Below, piece after piece: positions 48,262 to 61,246 of a stretch of DNA of 64,000 nucleotides. Position 1 is the stretch's first letter, and each line of letters starts with the position of its first letter. A program made the position numbers and the translations under genes. The stretch is taken from the NCBI GenBank assembly GCA_033439265.1, contig JAVTVX010000005.1:9372001-9436000 (forward strand). The letters run 5' to 3'. The notes under the pieces are model-generated. The model made no database searches, had not been told where the DNA came from, and worked only from the letters and a program-made list of their open reading frames with translations. This DNA comes from Dillenia suffruticosa. Its lineage: Eukaryota > Streptophyta > Magnoliopsida > Dilleniales > Dilleniaceae.

Positions 48262-49496
48262 CTAAGAGAGATTAACATGGACACTGGCGTTCTTGTTAGA
48301 GTAACAGACGGGGCAAGTATGGAGGGTGGACCCACACACGGTGCAGAGGCACAGATGCCTGCACGGCAGCAACAGCACACACGCCTCTTCCTTCCTGCAA
48401 CTCCTACACACCCTCCTTGTATCCTTCACCCCTTCCCACCTCTCTTCTTCTGCTAATCTGCGCCTCCTCTTCACCTCTTTTTCTTCCCCCTCCTCTCTCT
48501 CCACTCCGCAGTATCCTCCTGTGCTTCCGCAGCTCGAAACGGCCTCGTCCGTTAATACCACGACGTCGTCTTGTGGTGTTCGATAATGCTGACGATCATC
48601 CCCAACTTGTGCGAGGACTTTCTCGAGATTGGTACGAAGAGCGTTGGCTGTGGCTTCGTTCGTCTGAGCCAAATCACGCCATATCTGATTCTCTATGCAC
48701 AGTGAGTTCACTCGCTCTTCCAATGCACAATTCAATCTCCCAATCTTCTCTATCTCTTCCTCTTTAGCTCTCAGTCCCTTTATTATTCCTTCTTCTACCA
48801 CCTCTGCAATCCTTCTCGAATGTATTCGTCTTCTCTCCTCCAGTTCTAATCTCACCTTCTCGGTCTGTCAATAATGTCGAATAATCAATCACGCATTCAA
48901 TAAACAGGGATATTTTGAATTGAGATTAGATGGTTAGGATAAGGTTAATACTTACATGTTGAGCGATGAAGCGATCGATCTCCCGTTGCTGTTGCTGGAT
49001 CTGAAAAGAAATGTCTTCACCGAGAAAGGAGAAGGAGCAACCACGGAGACTGTGATGGTTACTCATGATTGTGTTGTCTTTGATCTGATTGGGAAATGAG
49101 GTGATCAAAGGACTGATGGAGTTTCTGGAACGCTTTCTTGAGACAGAGAGAGGTGGAACGTTGTTGGTTAATCCACTACTCTCGGCCTTCATAGCTGTGC
49201 TTGCTGGAACCGAATTGGCAATCATGCTATTGTAAAATGGAAGCAGTGCTTCTGCTGTTGAATCTGTGATCGGCGTCACGACATCGAATCCCGTCTGTGA
49301 ACCGTACACGTTTGTGTTTCCTTCAATGGCGCTTATCATCTCTCTGTAAAACCGTTCTTGATACAATCAGTCGTTCAACAATAAAAAAAATGAAATTATG
49401 AAGAGGAAGAAGATAAAGAACCAAGAAATAGAGATAGTACCTGCTTCCTATGAGTTGAGAATGAAAAAGACTAAAGCGTGGAGCATCTACTTCCAT
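48262..49496 (-). CDS. BOI-related RING E3 ubiquitin ligase
   Basis: Three exons on the minus strand: 49496-49441, 49343-48956 and 48864-48262, with GTAC..CAG, GTAAGT..CAG borders and matching phases. They predict 348 residues, usual for the family. The N-terminus MEVDAPRFSLFHSQLIGSR joins EMISAIEGN, matching the BOI-type 'LFPxQL..NRE' start. A basic stretch SRKRSRNS could be nuclear-targeting. The helical core RRIAEVVEEGIIKGLRAKEE, IGRLNCALEERVNSLCIENQ and IWRDLAQTNEATANALRTNL is the family signature. The C-terminal RING (about residues 301-335) has C-x2-C-x11-C-x-H-x3-C-x2-C-x6-C-x2-C and ends VHVNLS. Family members (BOI, BRGs, SBP1-like) are E3 ligases acting in defence, cell death and gibberellin signalling. 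Target unknown. No breaks are seen, so this is probably a working host gene. Confidence 0.93.
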
Positions 49497-49499
49497 GGA

Positions 49500-50190
49500 A
49501 ACAAAGCTTCAGTATCTCTCTTTAACAGTCTGCGAGTCTATATGATTTTCGGTACAGAGAGAGAGAGAGAGAGGAGACAAGGGAGGGGCGTGGCGCACAG
49601 TGGAGGGGTTTATTCGGGGTTTGGCTTGTAATGTGAGAGGGATGGAGAGAGAGAAAGATATGCATTTTAGTGCCGTTTTGTGGGGTTTCGGTTTTTGTCT
49701 ATTATAGAGATTCGATTACCAGAAAAGGCTTTTTCCCCCTCTCCCCTCTCTCTCTCTCTCTCTTCGGGCCTTCCAACTTGACTCACAAACCGCAACCAAC
49801 AAAGACAGATCGGGTCCGCCCCGTAATTTCAGCTACCTTTGAGGGGCTATTCCGTAATAAGTGCTCACGTTTATCGTAATTAAGATGACTGAGCGTGTCG
49901 TATACGCCAGCTGGCTTCAAGACGGTAAGATGAGGTTGTACCGTACTGTGCAATTGATTGAATTATATGCGTCCCATAGCAAAGGACAGCGTTGGTGGAT
50001 TTGGAATTGGATGGAACATGGGAAGGGTACGGCGTGTTCTCTCTCGCCACCAGAAAATGCATGCTTTTGAGCAAGGTGGGATGCATGAGAAGCGTTTTAC
50101 CAAGATTTGTAGTGTAGCAGCCACGTGGCATAATCTCCGTGCTAGGTCCCCCTGTAAGTCTTTTTTTTTTAATATATATAATCATATATG
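49500..50190 (-). promoter_or_regulatory. Promoter and 5' leader of the BOI-related gene
   Basis: The 690 bases upstream of the start codon are free of other genes. They contain a (GA)n tract at 49556-49575 and a (CT)n tract at 49741-49763, as in many plant promoters (possible GAGA-type sites). No TATA box could be fixed with confidence. The hAT-like element at 50193 marks the distal border. Confidence 0.45.
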
Positions 50191-50192
50191 AT

Positions 50193-51099
50193 TAGACCTG
50201 TTATGATATCCGAATAATGTTATGAGTACTCATTATACTATCCGATCAAAACATAAGCTCAAACTCGATCGGGACGAGCTCCAGCTTAACGATTCCTGTC
50301 TCGAACTCGAGCTCGAGTCCACATTCTTTCAAGCTTTAAGTTCATCGAGATACCCGGTGCCCTCTCAAAACCTAATCCCTCCTTCTTATTCTCATTTCCC
50401 ACACACCCGCACACCAATCTCTGCTCGAAAGGCGAAGGGCGAAAGGCGAAGGGCGATCAAAGGTCTGCTCTCTCACCATCGCGATCGAAAGTCTCTGCTC
50501 TCTCGTCATCGCGATCGCCTGTTTCGAAGGTCTTTGCACTTTCGCCATCGCGATCGCTTGCTTCAAAGGTCTCTGCTCCTCTCACCATCATGCGATGGTC
50601 TCCTCCTCCTATGACCATCGCGCGATAGTCTCCTCCTCCGCTCACCATCGCGATTGACGGTTTCCTCTTCCTCTCACCATCGCGATCGAAGGTCTTCTTG
50701 AAGGTACTCTGTCTCTCTCTCTCACTAGAATTTCATGTCTCTGTCTCTCTCTCTAGGGTTTCATGTCTCTGTCTCTCTCTGCTCCTTCCATCTCCAAATC
50801 AAATGTAAACTCTCTCTCTCTCTAGGGTTTTTGAGTTCTTTTGCATTCTGCCTTCTGCTCTCCTATCAAGCTCTTGGGTATGGTTTTTCTCTCAATCTCG
50901 GGCTCGGATTTGAATATTGTCTCGGGTTTTGGCTTTGGCGTGCGACACTTGAGCTCGAGCTCCTCGATGACATTTCGAGTCGAGCTCGAGCTCTAAAATG
51001 TCTGGCTCGACGTCGAGCTCACCTATCATAGACTCGAACCGAGTTCAGGTATTGTGATACCCAATACCCGAGCTTGACTCGAATGTCATAACAGACCTA
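50193..51099. mobile_element. hAT-like non-autonomous element, 907 bp
   Basis: The left end, TAGACCTGTTATGATATCCGA, and the reverse complement of the right end, TAGGTCTGTTATGACATTCG, form terminal inverted repeats. Flanks TATATGAT (50185-50192) and TGCATGAT (51100-51107) are an 8-bp duplication with two differences, as expected for hAT. Inside, both ends carry clusters of GAGCTCGAGCTCG palindromes (50255-50322 and 50950-51040). The middle has a minisatellite of CTCACCATCGCGATCGAAGG-type units (about 50455-50705). No transposase is encoded. The long open frame at 50222-50614 follows the minisatellite and is not trusted. It lies 0.7 kb upstream of the BOI-related gene's start codon. Confidence 0.75.
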
Positions 51100-51107
51100 T
51101 GCATGAT

Positions 51108-52301
51108 TATCTTGCTCAATCATAAAATTTATTTTTTTTTCAATTCCCAACGCTTCAGAGGTCATTTTATGCGAACTCAACGATCAAAACTGAATTTGAA
51201 GACAAAAATTTTAAAAATAAAATAAAATAATCGATTCTATTATCAATTATTTAATTTCAATTTTAAAATAGAAATTATATAACTATCAATTTTATTTTTA
51301 ATAAAAAATATAAAGAAAAAAAACCTTGAATTTAAAAATGTCAAAAAACAAAATTTTAAAATATTACCCCAAAATTTTCTTGTTATAAACTTTAATCCTT
51401 TTGTACGAGAGAATGTTAATACAATATTAATATATTTTTCATAAATATTATTTTTTTACTTTTTATCTATTTATTTTAGTCAAATATATTCTAATATAAT
51501 TATAAATATAAAATTATATATTGAATTATAGTAAATAAATAAATAAATAAAAATTAAAATCATAATCAGGCATTAAAATATTATTTATTATATATCATTT
51601 TTTATTTTAAATTTGAATTTCTTGTTTGGAGACGATGATTTTAAAAGTAAATATTGATACGATGTTAATATATATTATTGCAAATATTTTTAATTTTTTC
51701 TATAAAAATTGTTATTACTTAATTTCAATTATAAAATTAACTTTGTAACTTAAAATTCATTGTGCTTTACTATAACCTAATATAATTTTATTTTCTTTTC
51801 TAAATTCTATTGTTAAACATTATTTCCAGAAATTTATATTGAGAAGGCGAATCATTTCTTTTACTGTTCAAATGGCCACATCTCTTTCTTTTAAATATAT
51901 TGCAAAATGATAAGACCAAAGACGGTGACTTTTCTAAATTTTCAGTATTTTTCTTATGTTTGAATTATGAATTTGGACCAACATTCATGTTTTTATTTGG
52001 ATTTCACGTGCCCCTTATTTTAAGAGTTTCATTTCCAAACCTTTATTCTCATTTTATTAATCCAAATAATTCATATACATTTTAATATGATTTTTAATTT
52101 TCATTCATTTTAACCAAACATCCCCTAATTTAACTCTGTGTTTAAAACCCAAATGAAAAATACCTGATTTTTTGGTGTGCTACATAACACCTATGTATTA
52201 CAAATCTCACGTTTGATTTCAAAGAAATCAAAAAATAATACTTTAGTTTAGTAAACTCTTTCATCCAATATATCGATTTTTTATGTTAGCTTTTCCTATT
52301 A
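51108..52301. other. AT-rich sequence, no gene
   Basis: Nothing coding is supported. The stretch is rich in A/T runs and has the look of ordinary intergenic DNA. Confidence 0.5.
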
Positions 52302-52304
52302 GAA

Positions 52305-53938
52305 CATTACCAGAAAACAAGGTATCAGTAATGAAAAATTATTGACGGATTTTTTTCCGTCGGTAATAGCAATGGATTACCGATAAAAATTTTATCGACG
52401 GATTTTGTATAATTTTTTTTTATTTTTTTATTTTTTTAATTTTAAGTTTTTTTTTAATTTTTTTGTAAACCTATCAGCGACGGAATACCGACAGATTACC
52501 GACGAAAATATTACCGACGAATTACCGACAGATTTTTAAAATATTTTAAAATTTTAATTTTTAAAAAAATTTTGTAAACTTATCGGCAACGAATTACCGA
52601 AGGAAATTTTACCAACGGATTATCGACGGAAAAATTAGTGACGGATTACAGAGAAAAAAATTAGCAATGGATTAGCGACGGATTTTTTTTTTAATTTTTT
52701 TAATCTTTTTAATTTTTTTGATTTTTTTAATTTTTAATTTTTAAATTTTTTTAATTTTTTTAATTTTTTTAATTTTTTTAGAAGGATAATATTATTTTAT
52801 TTTTTAAATTTTTTTATTATTTTATTTTAAGCTAAAATTGAATTATTTTATTATTTTATAAAAAAAAATATATTTTTATATTATTTTATTATTGTTAAAA
52901 ATTTTTAATTTTATATTATTTTATTATTATAAAAAAATTATAATTTTTTTAATTTTTTATTATTTATTTTTATTTAATTTTTAATTTTATTTTATTTTGT
53001 GAAAAAATAATATTATTTTATTATTTTAAAATTTTTGTTATTTTATTTTAAGATTAAACCTTATTATTTTATTCTTTTATAATAAATTATCAATTTATAT
53101 TATTTCATTATTAATAAAAAATATGAAGTAAAGATAATAAATAAATAAAAAATAGTATAGATATAAAGGTAGGTTTGATGTGATGTTTTTGTTTCTTATT
53201 GTATTTCACTTGTCTCAGGTTCGATTCAAGAACCAAGACAGAGTATATTGAAGACATTTTACATGGATTAGAAACAAAAATTTTTATTTTATAATTTTAT
53301 AATTTTATTTAATAAATTTTTTATTTTTATTTTATTTTTTTCAAATTTTTTATTATTTTATTTTAAGCTAAAATAAAATTATTTTATTATTTTATAATAA
53401 ATTATAATAAATTATAATTTTATATTATTTTATTATTGTTAAAATTTTGATATAAAGATAAAAAGTAAAAAGAAAAAAAGAATTATGATTAGATAAGAAA
53501 TATGGTCCGGTGGTTGGCTTGTTCACATGGTTCGATGAAAGACGGAGACAATTTTGAAAGCATTTTTAGCATATTAGCAAGGGGCAAGCAGGTAGGGCGA
53601 GTGGGTGGCACGCGTAGTTTGTTCTTTTGAGGTGTTTCAATAATTAGCGATGGATTATATATCTGTCGTTAATAATTCATTATCAGTGACGGAAAATTTT
53701 TCCGTCTCTGATTTTTTAAAATTTTTTTATATTTTAAATCAACGCGATGAATATATTTAGTGATGGAAATTTTTGTCGTTAATCCGTCGCTGATATCAAC
53801 ATGGATATATTTCGGTTGGTAAAAATTAACGGGATCATTTTTTGTAACGGATTTTTTCCGTCGCTAATACATTTTAACGATAGATTTTTGAGTTTTAACA
53901 ATGAAAATTTTCGCTGATGCCGTAATTTTTTTATAGTC
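52305..53938. mobile_element. Non-autonomous CACTA element, 1634 bp
   Basis: The left end reads CATTACCAGAAAACAAGG (CACTA with one change). The right end reads TTTTTTTATAGTC (TAGTG with one change). GAA lies on both sides (52302-52304 and 53939-53941), the 3-bp duplication of CACTA elements. Both ends are full of short subterminal repeats: GACGGATTTTTTTCCGTCGG, GATTACCGACGAAAAT, ATTACCGACAG on the left and AACGGATTTTTTCCGTCGC on the right. The middle is AT-rich with runs of TTTTAATTTTT. Two short richer patches (53165-53280 and 53505-53630) have no clear frame. No transposase is encoded. Confidence 0.85.
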
Positions 53939-53941
53939 GAA

Positions 53942-55121
53942 TCAAATCTATCACTTGGATCCATGACGTCATGAATCGCGTGTTGTTTTCCTATTTCTCT
54001 TTGTTGACAAGCCAAGCGTTTATGTTTAGTTCAGCACATAACAAAGGATGTCATCTCTATCCACCTCTTAGAATTTGGTCATTTCTTTGAAGAGAGAAAA
54101 ATGCAGTTTTCATACAATCTCCAACCCTTCCATTTTCTTCTACCTTAAATAATATATTTCCGATTTGAACTATGTTTGATATCTCCATAAAATGGAAGGA
54201 TAAATCAAACAAAATAATACAGATTTTGCAACTATACTCAACCCTAAAGCCTCACGACTATGTTGATATCCAAATTTAATTAATATGCATATAGTGCGTA
54301 AGCTAAAAATAAAAAAGAAAAAGGTAAAATGTGGTTATCACTTTTCATGCGTTCTTCGAGTTGGTGTCAGCCGAACGAGAGAAAGAATGAAAGGCAAGAT
54401 CGGTGGATTTCTTCATGCACCACACTTCCATAACTTTTCTTTATTTGGACTCTCTATTATTGCACCCATCCACCATATTTTGCTGTTACCCCACCACCCA
54501 AATCCCAGAACAACATTTGCAAAAGAAAGTGAAGTGGGCAAAAAAGAAAAAGATAAAATGGTTAGAATTGAGCATTGATCTCCATCATATATTTTGTTGT
54601 TTTTGTATGCGAAAAACTACTCATGTGAACGGTTATGATTGCTTTATTTATGTTGTCTAGATCAATGAGACTATTTCTATTAGTATTATTAAAGATAAAA
54701 AAAAATGGAAAAGAGCATGCCACCAAGCATGAAAAAGAAATGAAATGGGAAACATAGAGAGAGAGAGAGAGAGAGAAGATCATGTGTCTTTGTGCTTCCC
54801 CCTTCAAAGGGCAATGGAAGAACCTTGGCTTTGTGCGGAGGATTTCTCCATATCTATCCTTTTCTCTACTCAACACAAAATTTTTATTGCATAAGGTGTT
54901 CTACATGTGAATAGCACCTCTTTTATTGGTGCAATCAGCCACCCCACCCTTTGAGACTCCCAATTGAAGCGAGAGATTCTCTCTCTCTCTCCCCCACCCC
55001 CCAAAATAGTTTTTTGGGAAATCCATTTAACATCTTCACAGCATGTACCATGCAGAAACCAACTCGAAATCAATTGAGTATATACGTCACCATCAGTCTT
55101 CTTACATCCAATTAAACCACC

Positions 55122-55164
<43 letters not shown>

Positions 55165-56350
55165 GACGAATATTTGATGTGTAGGAAGATAAATACAAAG
55201 AATCCGTCTTTACTCCAAAGTTTGTCGCGACTTGGATGTTGTGACAAACCTTTACCGTGACGTTTCGTCGTGTCTTCCTTAGCCCTTATTATTTCTTGCG
55301 CAGGAAACATGCCTTCCTTTGTACTATCCAAATAAAATTTTTATAATAAAAAATATTTCCTGCTTTAATCCAACATTTTGACCGTTGGGTTCAAAGATGG
55401 AACGTAATTGGGAAAATGAAGCATTACCATAAAATACAACTTTAAAAAATTCTAAAGCCGGAATTTTGAATTAGGATGGAAAATGGACAATATCTTCTGT
55501 TTGACAATGGACTGCAAAAAAATTAAAAAATTCATTTAATTTTTGGAGGCTAACAATGCACTTTATATTTATTCAGGATTTAGGATATTGAATGAGGATG
55601 TCTTAATATTTTTTCTACATTATTGGATAATTTTTTTTATAAATTATTGATATCTGAATTTATATTCTGATTAATCAAATTTGAGCGTTTTGATATTCAA
55701 TTTAGGAGAAATTTTCTCAATATAATATTTTTTATTTATAAATTTCAAATTAAAAAATCTATTACTCTTTATCTGTAATATAACAATATAACAGGATGGA
55801 TTTGACTAAATATACAAAAATCATATAAACCGAAAAAGTCATATAGGATTTGAGTATTTTTCTCTCCAATTTAATTTTGAATTATTTTTTAAAAAATATA
55901 AAAAATAAATTAATAAAGAATGACCATTTGTGTCCCATTCCTCAATTAATTTACTTTTGTCTATCATATTTCCCTCAAATATCTTGTCTTATTCTTACCT
56001 CTCTCCAACCTTCACCTCTACTTTTTACTTTTGTTTTTTTACTCATATTCTATTGTCTACGATAATTAAGCTTATAACTATAAAAAGGTATTACTATTTT
56101 ATTTTTTATAATTATTAAGTAATTATTTGTCATTTATTTTGTCAATATGATCATACCACCTGATTGAACCGAACAAAACTGTTGAACAACATACAATTCA
56201 CCTTACTGGTTTAAAATCTGGCACATCATTTACCACACCGACAAATACTAATGGCTTGGACCTAAATGACATAATTGTCCCAACATAAAATGCGAAAATC
56301 CCTTTAATCCTACTTGAGTAAGTTGACTAATTCATCCTCTAATAAAAGAA
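53942..56350. other. Non-coding sequence with GA/CT microsatellites
   Basis: No gene could be recognised. It contains short GA tracts (54755-54777), CT tracts (54978-54990) and a long (GA)n tract at 55124-55162. The rest is AT-rich. Frames found here are short or follow the microsatellites. Confidence 0.45.
55124..55162. repeat. (AG)n microsatellite
   Basis: About 19 uninterrupted AG units. Confidence 0.95.
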
Positions 56351-56364
56351 CACAAACAGCTTTG

Positions 56365-56509
56365 TTTTTTTGCTTTTTTTTTTTTTTTTTTTTTTTTTAT
56401 AACAAGATTTGAATCCAGAATCGTGGAAAAAGGGGACGTGATTGGCCTTGGGAATATTGTTGCAAAATCCCGTTTTCCCACTTGGGCAATCTGCGTGCAC
56501 CTTGAGTGT
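56365..56509 (-). mobile_element. SINE, about 145 bp, minus orientation
   Basis: On the minus strand it has a body with GGATTCAAATC (B-box-like) followed by TTGTTATA and a poly-A tail (a long T-run at 56374-56398 on the plus strand). It is flanked by CACAAACAGCTTTG (56351-56364) and CACAAAAAGCATTG (56510-56523), a 14-bp target duplication with two differences. A TTGCCCAAGTGGG string near the 5' end resembles an A box. The tail side looks like that of the second SINE at 61247-61336. Confidence 0.7.
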
Positions 56510-56523
56510 CACAAAAAGCATTG

Positions 56524-59500
56524 CAAAGGTTACCCCATGTTTCAACTCATAACATTTGTTTGAATCATATTTGTTGACAGAAGTTTAAAGAAATTGCTAT
56601 TGGGTATTTATTAATGTTGTCACATGGAAACTGATATTAGTGTTATTGTTTTGGGAGGGTAATTACTCTTCTACTAGTGTTATTGTTTCTATTGGAGAAA
56701 AGATTACTAAACAAATCAAACAATTTAGTTGTAATGTTAAATGTATATGCAGGGGAGAAATGGATGAAAAAAGGAGTTAGATTTACCCGGGTGCAAGGGG
56801 TTACAAGTGAGTTTGATGCTGGTGTGCGATAGAGAAAAAGTGACAAAGCACCTTTAGAGAGAGGATTTCAATGATATCACTTTAATTATGTGAAACTGAA
56901 TTCCTATGAGAGAATGATGGCCGACGCTACTATTTCACCATGATAATGTCTTCCAACATGTGATGCAGGAGAGCCTACTACTCCATTCCGTTTGCCAAGG
57001 GAGGTTAAAAGCACTAGAAAGAATGTGCGTTAAGAGTCACAATTGACCGATCGATTTGTATATGTTTTAAATACAACTGATAAAATTTTGTACGGAAGTT
57101 ACGAGAATCATATTGTGTTGTTGGTAACAGCGAAACTCCTAAACACCAAGAAGGAGCACAGCATCTGGGAGGAGTGCTTAACACAATGTTAATAAGTAAG
57201 ATTTTGCCATCGAACCACCACTTGCTCGCTAACTTCACGCATGCAAAGAGATTTGTATGCTATTCTAAAAGAGTAATGCATCATTAGATAGCTGTAAGTT
57301 TTGAGACAGTCTGAATTACAAACCATCCAAGAAGCAGTTATTTGTCGTTAATAATTAATGAGATTTCACAAACTGCACACTTGAGAAAATTAGGTTCAAT
57401 GAAATTACAACGAAGAAAATATTTAACATTGATAAAAACCAGTGTGTAACACAATGTTAGGGATTACACAAATCATTTACAGTCAAAGAAACCCGATCGA
57501 CTACATCAATAACATACTCGATACATTGATTTTTTTTCCAACCCTAGTGGTTAAAACCAATGTGTAATACACACACTAAAAGTCCTCTTTCTATTAACCA
57601 CACAAAATAGGGACGACTTACATTTTTAACACATAAACTAGGATTTGGTCAAGAATGTTGCCTTTTCCTAATATCTGTCTTGTATATTTTGTTGGGTGAG
57701 ACAGCTAGCTCCCAATTCGGATGATGTTCAAGTCTGCTCTTCTTGTGGTAAACCTTCTGTTTTTCCTAGTTTTCTTTCTCAAAAGTCCATGTTCTCCTTC
57801 AACGTTTGTTGATCAATATATCAAAAGTCTAACGAACCCTACTTGAAAATTCTGTTCCATTTTATCCAAGCCGTAGGAGTTCCTTGAATTGGAATGTTTC
57901 AGAAGATTTTACAAGATTCTCTCTTCCTTTAGGATAACAAGAAAACTTTTAATGTCTAAATGTGGTGTTTTCTTTGAATGGTTGCTGGCGATAACAATTA
58001 TTGTGTTACATAAAGGGATTCCCGTAGCCTTTTTGAGGACCAATTTGCATGCATAGTTTGATTTATAAACTTAAATTAATTTTTATGAGCTTAGATGGCT
58101 TTTTCATTTAGTTGATGATCAATTACCTTGATTTATTTGGACTTAGGAGAACACAATGTTTCTACTTTCCTTCCTTTTTTTTCCCCAAATGTTTTTCCTA
58201 TGCATTTGTCTTTTGCCTCATAAGAGACCAGCACAGCACATGTTGGAGCTTAGGTTTCAGAAATTTTGTTCATTTGTAACAATGCATAGTTGCATTGCCA
58301 CCAATTTGGGTTCGAGAAAAAGGGCACACAACATGCTTAATGATGTCATAGGGGAAACCCAAATTTTTGGAAATAACCCAGAGTAAAACAAACAGCCGGT
58401 GAAATATGGAAACTTAAAGAGTGATAGACTACGTTGGGAATTAGCAAAATCCCAAACAGATCAATAAAATTTTAATCAATAAGAAAAACTAAATAAAAAT
58501 GAAAATATAGACTACAAAAAGTTAAGTAGATGTAAGCATATAATTTCGTAAGCACCCTGACCCTGACGGGAAAGGGGGTTCAAAGGAAAGCAGAAATGGA
58601 AACTATTTTAACTAATAACTGATAATGAGTAAAGGGTGACACAGATAACAGGCTAAGACACTTATGAACAGACATGAAATAAAGAAACAGTGTACAATGA
58701 CTAACCTATCTTGCTTCGCTTTTGATGCCGTTAGTTGATCCCTACGCACAAGCAAATGGACATGAGGGGCACATTTCGTCAAGCACAATGCTTCCTCTGT
58801 TACTGATCACCCCCGCCAACCACAGCAAGAATTTGCCCCCTTTTTTTTTGGGTGAAGAGAATTTGTCCCTTAAAACAGTGGTGACGCCCCATCACAAATT
58901 GGGCAAGCACTAATTCCTCTACTCCAGAATTCATCTTCACGTGGTAACTTGAGCCAGTAGCCCGTGGCGTAAATTAGACTGTGGCACTTTACCTGTGAAA
59001 TAAAGTACAGGAAGCAAACGTCACCTGGCTGCAACCAATAGACTGTTAAAAGACGTAGGAAAATGCTGGGTAAAAGTAGATCCTACGGCAAACAGTCAAA
59101 GCCATGAGTCACAAAAAAAAAAATTTGAGGGCCACGTCAAAAGGCACATTTTCAGGTAAAGTCAAGGTATAGCATATTTAGAAACTTTTTGCAAGCATAT
59201 ACGCATGAGTGAACTCACGGAAATATTAGCAAAGGATCAACAGAGGCTGATTGAAGGTCACAAAGACATGGTCACACGTACACAAAAACACAAACAAAGG
59301 CAGAACCAACACTGGCCAATGCATTGAAAGGCAATCGTCACCCCATTTTTTAAGTCAGAAGATAACAAGCTTTCTCCAAACCTATCAAAGAAATATTAGA
59401 TTAACATGTAACTAATCGCATGCATTTTCCACGTGTGTCATGATGTCATGACTGGGATTGAATCCATTTCATGTGATGGGAGTTACTGGTGTATTAGGCT

Positions 59501-60135
59501 GCTATCCGCTATTCATGGTGCTACTCAAACCTATTTCTTTTCTTAGTATTTTTTTTTTGGGGGGGGGGGACGATTTCAAGGCAGACTCCAGATTCATTGG
59601 CTTCTACTACTACATTTTGAATATTTATTCATTTCATGTTCACATTGAACTATTTGTATCTGTATGCTGAAGAAGATCTTTTTTTAGACCTAACCAATTT
59701 GAAGCAAAAAATTTTTTAACCCAAATCAAAATGCAGAAAAAATGAGCACAGAGTTTATTCAACTAAAGATGTCGGACTTTCAACATCATCAATATGAAAG
59801 TACTACATTTTTGTAGATTCAAAGACCAAGTATGCCGCTACCAATTACTACAACAAAGAAAATTTGCCTTTCAAATAATTCTCTATCAGTAACATAACTG
59901 CGCATAATGATGTCCTTTTTTATTTGTAACACCTTCCAGTCTCAGCTGCTCTATTTTCTGACTCAATCTAGTAGCCTAGCTATTGCAGCCAATGTAGGAT
60001 CCGCCCCCTATTCCAGGTTTAGGAACCTAGGCAATAGTCTCCTGCTGTTGCAGTAGCACCAATGATGGTCATGCTGCTAAATGAAGTCATATCGGCAGTG
60101 ACCATCTCTTGTGCATCATTAAAAACCTTAGCTCT
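56524..60135. other. Non-coding sequence, no gene recognised
   Basis: About 3.6 kb without a supportable gene. The frame at 58156-58386 (76 residues, hydrophobic start) has no known domain. A run of G (59562-59570) and T-runs are present. The minus-strand frame ending at 60019 is discussed among the findings. Confidence 0.4.
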
Positions 60136-60138
60136 GCC

Positions 60139-61046
60139 TGTTGGAAGTATGGAGCAAATGCCCCAGGAATGCTGGCGGAACCCCAAAGGACACGAGGTGC
60201 TAAAATGTCTCATCTTGGACACCAATGAAGGCATGAAGAAACCATGCTCAAGTCCAAGAAAAAGAACAAAAAAGACTCAAAATGATCAAGCAGCCGGCCT
60301 AAGAAGGACCAGCCTGCCCAGTCTAGAAGCCTGAAGACCATCTTTGACCCACTTAAAGGAGACCTCAAGACCATCAAATGAAGCTTTCATCATGGTCCAA
60401 GAAGACTGCACAACTGGCCTAAAACAAGATCTGAAGAGTGGCCCAGAATCTGTCCAGAAAGCATGACTGAACAAGGCCCAATCCAGCCCAAGTTCAAGTT
60501 CATTTCAAGGCAACATTTGGACCAGCTTTGGAGAGCATTAAAGCCCATGTTGCAGGGTATTTCTTGACCCAGGAAGGAGCCCAAGCAACAAGGGCAGAAT
60601 GGGCAGATTACTGCCCAGAAATTCAAAATATAGCTGTTGGAAAGTACCCTTTCCAACGGCTAGTTCCCTCTCCTCTCCCAACGGCTCCTTGTGTTTCTAC
60701 TAGCGAGTAAGCCTCATTTCTTCTATAAATAGAGAGGAAAGTTGAGAGCAAATGTAAAAAGTAAGTTGGGATAATTCTCACTTGACTTCCACAAATTGGA
60801 GCAATGTCTTCTTATCAATCTCTTAAAGCATAGTTTCTTTCTTGTAATATCTCTTTTAAGTATTGTCTCAAGTTGGTTTTGTAATGTTCCTTTGATAAAT
60901 CATCAAAATATTTCGAGATTATTCTCTCAACAATTATTGTGTCCTCTTGTTCTTTCAAACACTCCAGGTGTTCTTCCAAAACCTTTGAGTTTTATTTCAC
61001 CAAATGCTTCCGCAACCTTCTTCATCTGAAACACATTTCTAAACTT
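60139..61046 (+). mobile_element. LTR fragment of an LTR retrotransposon, with primer-site-like sequence
   Basis: The block begins TGTTGGAAGTATGG and has the layout of a plant LTR: a long non-coding first part, a TATA box in TTCTATAAATAGAGAGG (60720-60736), and a T-rich transcribed part. It ends near CTTCAAGCA, directly before TGGCATCAAAAC (61047-61064), which resembles a tRNA-Met primer site (TGGTATCAGAGC). No retroelement protein follows. A 5-bp duplication was not found, so the start is uncertain. It is treated as a fossil and is broken. Confidence 0.5.
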
Positions 61047-61246
61047 CAAGCATGGCATCAAAACTATCGTCTCTGAGCCATGATCTCTTTTAAATTTTCT
61101 ATACTTCCATGGTGATAAATTCTATTAGAGACACTTCACTCATCTTAAAAAATTTATTTAGTGCAAAAGTGAGAAACTTTGATTCTAAGAGAAGTGTATG
61201 TCACAAGGCTTGTCTGACGATATCATCATAAGGCTGAGGAAATCAA

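Noticed and set aside
50222-50614. 130-residue Arg/His/Leu-rich frame
   Set aside because: It runs through the hAT-like element's minisatellite and has no domain. Several frames stay open for the same reason.
54780-54860. Possible microRNA precursor (CCCTTCAAAGGGCAATGG)
   Set aside because: Only a short local stem; no match to a microRNA I know and no convincing long hairpin.
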